Assembly (NCBI RefSeq): GCF_000246855.1
Contig: NC_016609.1
Location: 1,426,001 to 1,490,000, forward strand
DNA from: Niastella koreensis GR20-10
Lineage (GTDB): Bacteria > Bacteroidota > Bacteroidia > Chitinophagales > Chitinophagaceae
Reading direction: 5' to 3'
Length of the DNA: 64,000 bases
Shown here one piece after another: positions 61,706-64,000 of this stretch. Both the position numbers and the translations under genes were made by a program. The number at the start of each line of letters is the position of its first letter. Positions within the stretch are counted from its first letter, which is position 1. Under the pieces are notes generated by a model. The model saw only the letters and a list, made by a program, of their open reading frames with translations, was not told the origin of the DNA and did not search any database.

Positions 61706-62164
61706 TTACTTCAGTGTATACCGGATGGTAAGTGCAAAAGCGTCGGGAACAAAATTGATATCGGGGAGAATGTCGAGCTCGGGTTTCCAGTCGAGTGAAA
61801 GATTGACCGGTACATTGGGGAATTTATAATCGAGGCCAACAATACCGGTAGGGCCCAGGTAGGTATCGCCATCCTGAAAACCTACATAGGCGCCGCCTCC
61901 GAAAAACCAGCTTAAACCAGGTGTGCTGAATTTGTTGTGTACCTCCAGCAAACCGCCAAAACCAAAACGGTTGCCCCAGGAGATAAGCGCTTCCAGCGCT
62001 GTTTTATCGGTAGCGAAGTATTTAACGGAAACGCCGCTGCTTAAAGTGGGCGAGGAGTTGCCCAGCCGCACACCGGCCGCCAGGCGGTAGTCCTGGGCGG
62101 AGGCCCGTTGGCATACCAGTAAAATGAATAATATAACGGGCAGGGTTATGGAGATTCTTGTCAT
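61706..62164 (-). CDS. Small outer-membrane beta-barrel protein
   Basis: The start MTRISITLPVILFILL gives 152 residues with a signal peptide ending ASAQ (about residue 24). The mature part is about 130 residues of alternating strands: YRLAAGVRLGNSSPTLSSG, KYFATDKTALEALISWG, WFFGGGAYVGFQDGD, VGLDYKFPNVPVNLSLDWKPEL and a terminal ALTIRYTLK. This suggests an 8-stranded OmpX/OmpW-like barrel. Short barrels like this are common and mostly uncharacterised. It stands alone. Confidence 0.8.
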   Translation of the reverse strand: MTRISITLPVILFILLVCQRASAQDYRLAAGVRLGNSSPTLSSGVSVKYFATDKTALEALISWGNRFGFGGLLEVHNKFSTPGLSWFFGGGAYVGFQDGDTYLGPTGIVGLDYKFPNVPVNLSLDWKPELDILPDINFVPDAFALTIRYTLK

Positions 62165-62368
62165 TAAAAACAATTTTTAATTTTCAATGATTAAATACAA
62201 TCTCTACAAACAGCTGCGGGGCGTATACGGCTGGCCGTTCTGCACGCACCAAACCGTCATCAGCTGGTGTATTGATCAATGGTTGAGTTGATAAAAACGA
62301 AAATAATGCCAAATGTATTGATTAACTGATCGTTAATGTAATACAAGGGCTTTTTAACTTATAATTAG

Positions 62369-64000
62369 TTAGTCTTCGTTCTTCTCCCTGCTTTCAAGAA
62401 AGGCTTTAAAGAAGCTGTTCACTTTGCTTTCCTTATAAGCTTCTTCCCAATAAATACCGGAAAGATCTTCTGCCGCCTCCAATGACAGGCTGCCGCTTGT
62501 ATAACCGCCGGCTATTCCCAGGTAGCCAGAGCTGTCATCGTCTTCCAACATTACCCGGTACAAATAGAAGGTATAGCTTTTGCCTTTGTATTTGGCAATC
62601 TTCTTTGCCAGGAAGGTGATCTTTTTTATTTCATTATCGTCTGCTGCTGCCTCATAAACGGTTGCCTCGCCAAAGGCCTGCTGCGTGGCATATTGCCGGG
62701 GGAACAGGGCCGTTTTCTTCAGATTTTTCAACTCTTCGTAAAAGTTTATCCTGAGGTTGGCATCGGCTGCCAGTTTCAGGATTTCTGCCGCTGGTACCAG
62801 TTGTTTGTTTTTGATCAATTGCATCACGGCCCATTTTTTAACGTAATTGTCCTTTACCGTGAGGTAGCTTTTTATAAGATTATTTCCGGCGGTGCTGTTA
62901 AAGCTGCCGATTACCTCAAGCAGTTCGGAAACTGAGATGTAGTAATCCTTTTTTTTGAAGGCAGGAATGTATTTTCTGGCAGTTTGAATATAGTCGTTGG
63001 CTGCCCCGGCAATCTGCTCCTGTTTTATATACCCGCTGTCTCTTAACACCAATGCCAGCTCTGCTACCAAGGTGCAGCTGGCGCTGTCTTTTGCCAGTTT
63101 TTGAATGGTTGAAAAAATCGGCGCTACCAGGCTCAGGCTGTCTTTGAATGCACGTATAGTGCTGTAGTCGAGACCTGCTACCGGCGCATTGTATTTTTCC
63201 AGCAACTGCGCCAGGCAGGTATAGCTTTCCTGCGTGTGAAAAAAAGCCAGGGTGGTAAGTGCGGTATTTTTAAGATATTCTTTTTCGTTGGTAAGTGAAA
63301 GGTATTGTTGTTTTATAAATGCAATGGTTGTGGAATCTTTTAACCCGCCAAGTGATTCTGCCAGCCGCAAATTGATCTCATCTGACAGGGTATCTGTATA
63401 AGGTGAAAGGTACGGTTTCAACAACGCCTCCTGTAAGGCCGGTACATCCTTCTTTTCAAGTTGCCTGTAATCCATAGCCTGGAATGCTTCCGCGCTTACC
63501 AGCGAATCTTTACTGGCCAGGTCATGCAACAGCAGCGCCACTTTGGATTGCGTTATAAAGTGGCTGTTTTGTACCGGGATATGAATGGTGAAACTATTCA
63601 GAAATGCGGTAGCATCGGCATTGTTTACAAAGTCCTTATCACCCTGGATAAACAATTCATACACCAGGTTGCCGTGCAACAGGATGCGCCTTCTTTTATA
63701 ACTGTAGTCTTTAACCGTTAACAGTTCTTTGGCAGGCTGGCCGTTGAATACGATGTCTGTTTCGCTTATAAGGCTGTCTTTAGAAGCGTATTGCTTCACG
63801 GTAGTTTTCCAGAACAGGCTGTCATGTTTATACCAGGTGTATTTTGAAAGAGTATCGGTGCTTACGTAATATGAACTGGCGGTTGCTGAATCGAATGAAA
63901 ATCTGAGACTGCCAGGTTTATTGGGATTCATCCGGAATGGACCGGGTGCGAGAGCCGAATAGGAAGAATCTGCCGACATACAGGTATTCCAGGGCTTAAC
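62369..64000 (-). CDS. Large helical protein of unknown function, 5' end beyond window
   Basis: The frame is open to the window edge, so the protein continues upstream (VKPWNTCMSADSSY... just before the edge). The visible 543 or so residues begin with a beta-rich part (FSFDSATASSYYVSTDTLSK, FNGQPAKELLTVKDYSYKRRRILLHGNLVYELFIQG), followed by a long alpha-helical array (from residue 150), for example LNLRLAESLGGLKDSTTIAF-type and WAVMQLIKNKQLVPAAEIL-type helix pairs that resemble HEAT repeats. It ends with an acidic segment (ESREKNED). I do not recognise the family; an envelope protein with a HEAT-like scaffold is plausible. Confidence 0.7.
   Translation of the reverse strand, partial: VKPWNTCMSADSSYSALAPGPFRMNPNKPGSLRFSFDSATASSYYVSTDTLSKYTWYKHDSLFWKTTVKQYASKDSLISETDIVFNGQPAKELLTVKDYSYKRRRILLHGNLVYELFIQGDKDFVNNADATAFLNSFTIHIPVQNSHFITQSKVALLLHDLASKDSLVSAEAFQAMDYRQLEKKDVPALQEALLKPYLSPYTDTLSDEINLRLAESLGGLKDSTTIAFIKQQYLSLTNEKEYLKNTALTTLAFFHTQESYTCLAQLLEKYNAPVAGLDYSTIRAFKDSLSLVAPIFSTIQKLAKDSASCTLVAELALVLRDSGYIKQEQIAGAANDYIQTARKYIPAFKKKDYYISVSELLEVIGSFNSTAGNNLIKSYLTVKDNYVKKWAVMQLIKNKQLVPAAEILKLAADANLRINFYEELKNLKKTALFPRQYATQQAFGEATVYEAAADDNEIKKITFLAKKIAKYKGKSYTFYLYRVMLEDDDSSGYLGIAGGYTSGSLSLEAAEDLSGIYWEEAYKESKVNSFFKAFLESREKNED

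Overview
The window looks like chromosome of a Bacteroidota member, most likely of the Chitinophagia/Chitinophagaceae type. The evidence is a SusC/SusD outer-membrane pair, a TolC/HlyD/MacB-type export cluster with four FtsX permeases, a fused SpmA-SpmB protein, a WbqC protein, the neighbourhood miaB - sigma54 activator - lptE - secG, and several Bacteroidota -7 promoter boxes (TAnnTTTG). No phage, transposase, integrase or CRISPR-cas gene was seen. This taxonomic call is inference from gene content, not a database match.

Layout. 1-9.5 kb: a periplasmic HMA metal-binding protein, a LEA14-like lipoprotein, a WbqC protein, a roughly 1 kb gene-poor stretch with decayed coding traces, a BlaI-BlaR1(M56) pair, a 42-bp palindromic tandem array, a sterol-desaturase-family membrane hydroxylase and a divergent outer-membrane barrel protein. 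9.5-20.2 kb: K+-dependent membrane pyrophosphatase, a large AsmA protein, TrmH, two thioredoxin-fold proteins, a DUF4142 lipoprotein, a YihY/BrkB membrane protein and MltG. 20.4-25.9 kb: an envelope/translation cluster on the minus strand (miaB, sigma54-type activator, lptE, a repeat-rich protein, secG). 26-32.9 kb: two methyltransferases, polyphosphate kinase with a pentameric ligand-gated-channel homologue just upstream of it, an MFS transporter and tRNA-Gly(CCC). 32.9-50.5 kb: an export system made of an HlyD adaptor, a 66-aa secreted peptide, two ABC ATPases, four tandem permeases and TolC, with a divergent NtrC-type response regulator and histidine kinase beside it. 50.5-64 kb: a conserved small protein, a pair of tandem small genes that both carry in-frame stops, YchF, SpmAB, a coiled-coil protein, a DeoR-SusC-SusD locus, a small beta-barrel and a gene cut by the window end.

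How the genes may work together. The 33-50 kb block reads as one regulated exporter: the kinase and sigma54-type regulator are transcribed away from the adaptor-ATPase-permease-TolC genes. The DeoR gene lies directly upstream of susC-susD, and CGCAAA-type motifs occur in front of both deoR and susC. The other clusters are housekeeping.

The most unusual feature is intergenic. At least ten families of phrase-like, short-period (about 7-14 bp), imperfect direct repeats occur here. Many are built as inverted pairs. Several recur at unlinked sites, and some run into genes: they supply the C-terminal tails of TrmH and the desaturase, most of the LptE signal-peptide region, and a palindrome inside miaB. 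This is the strongest candidate for something undescribed in the window.
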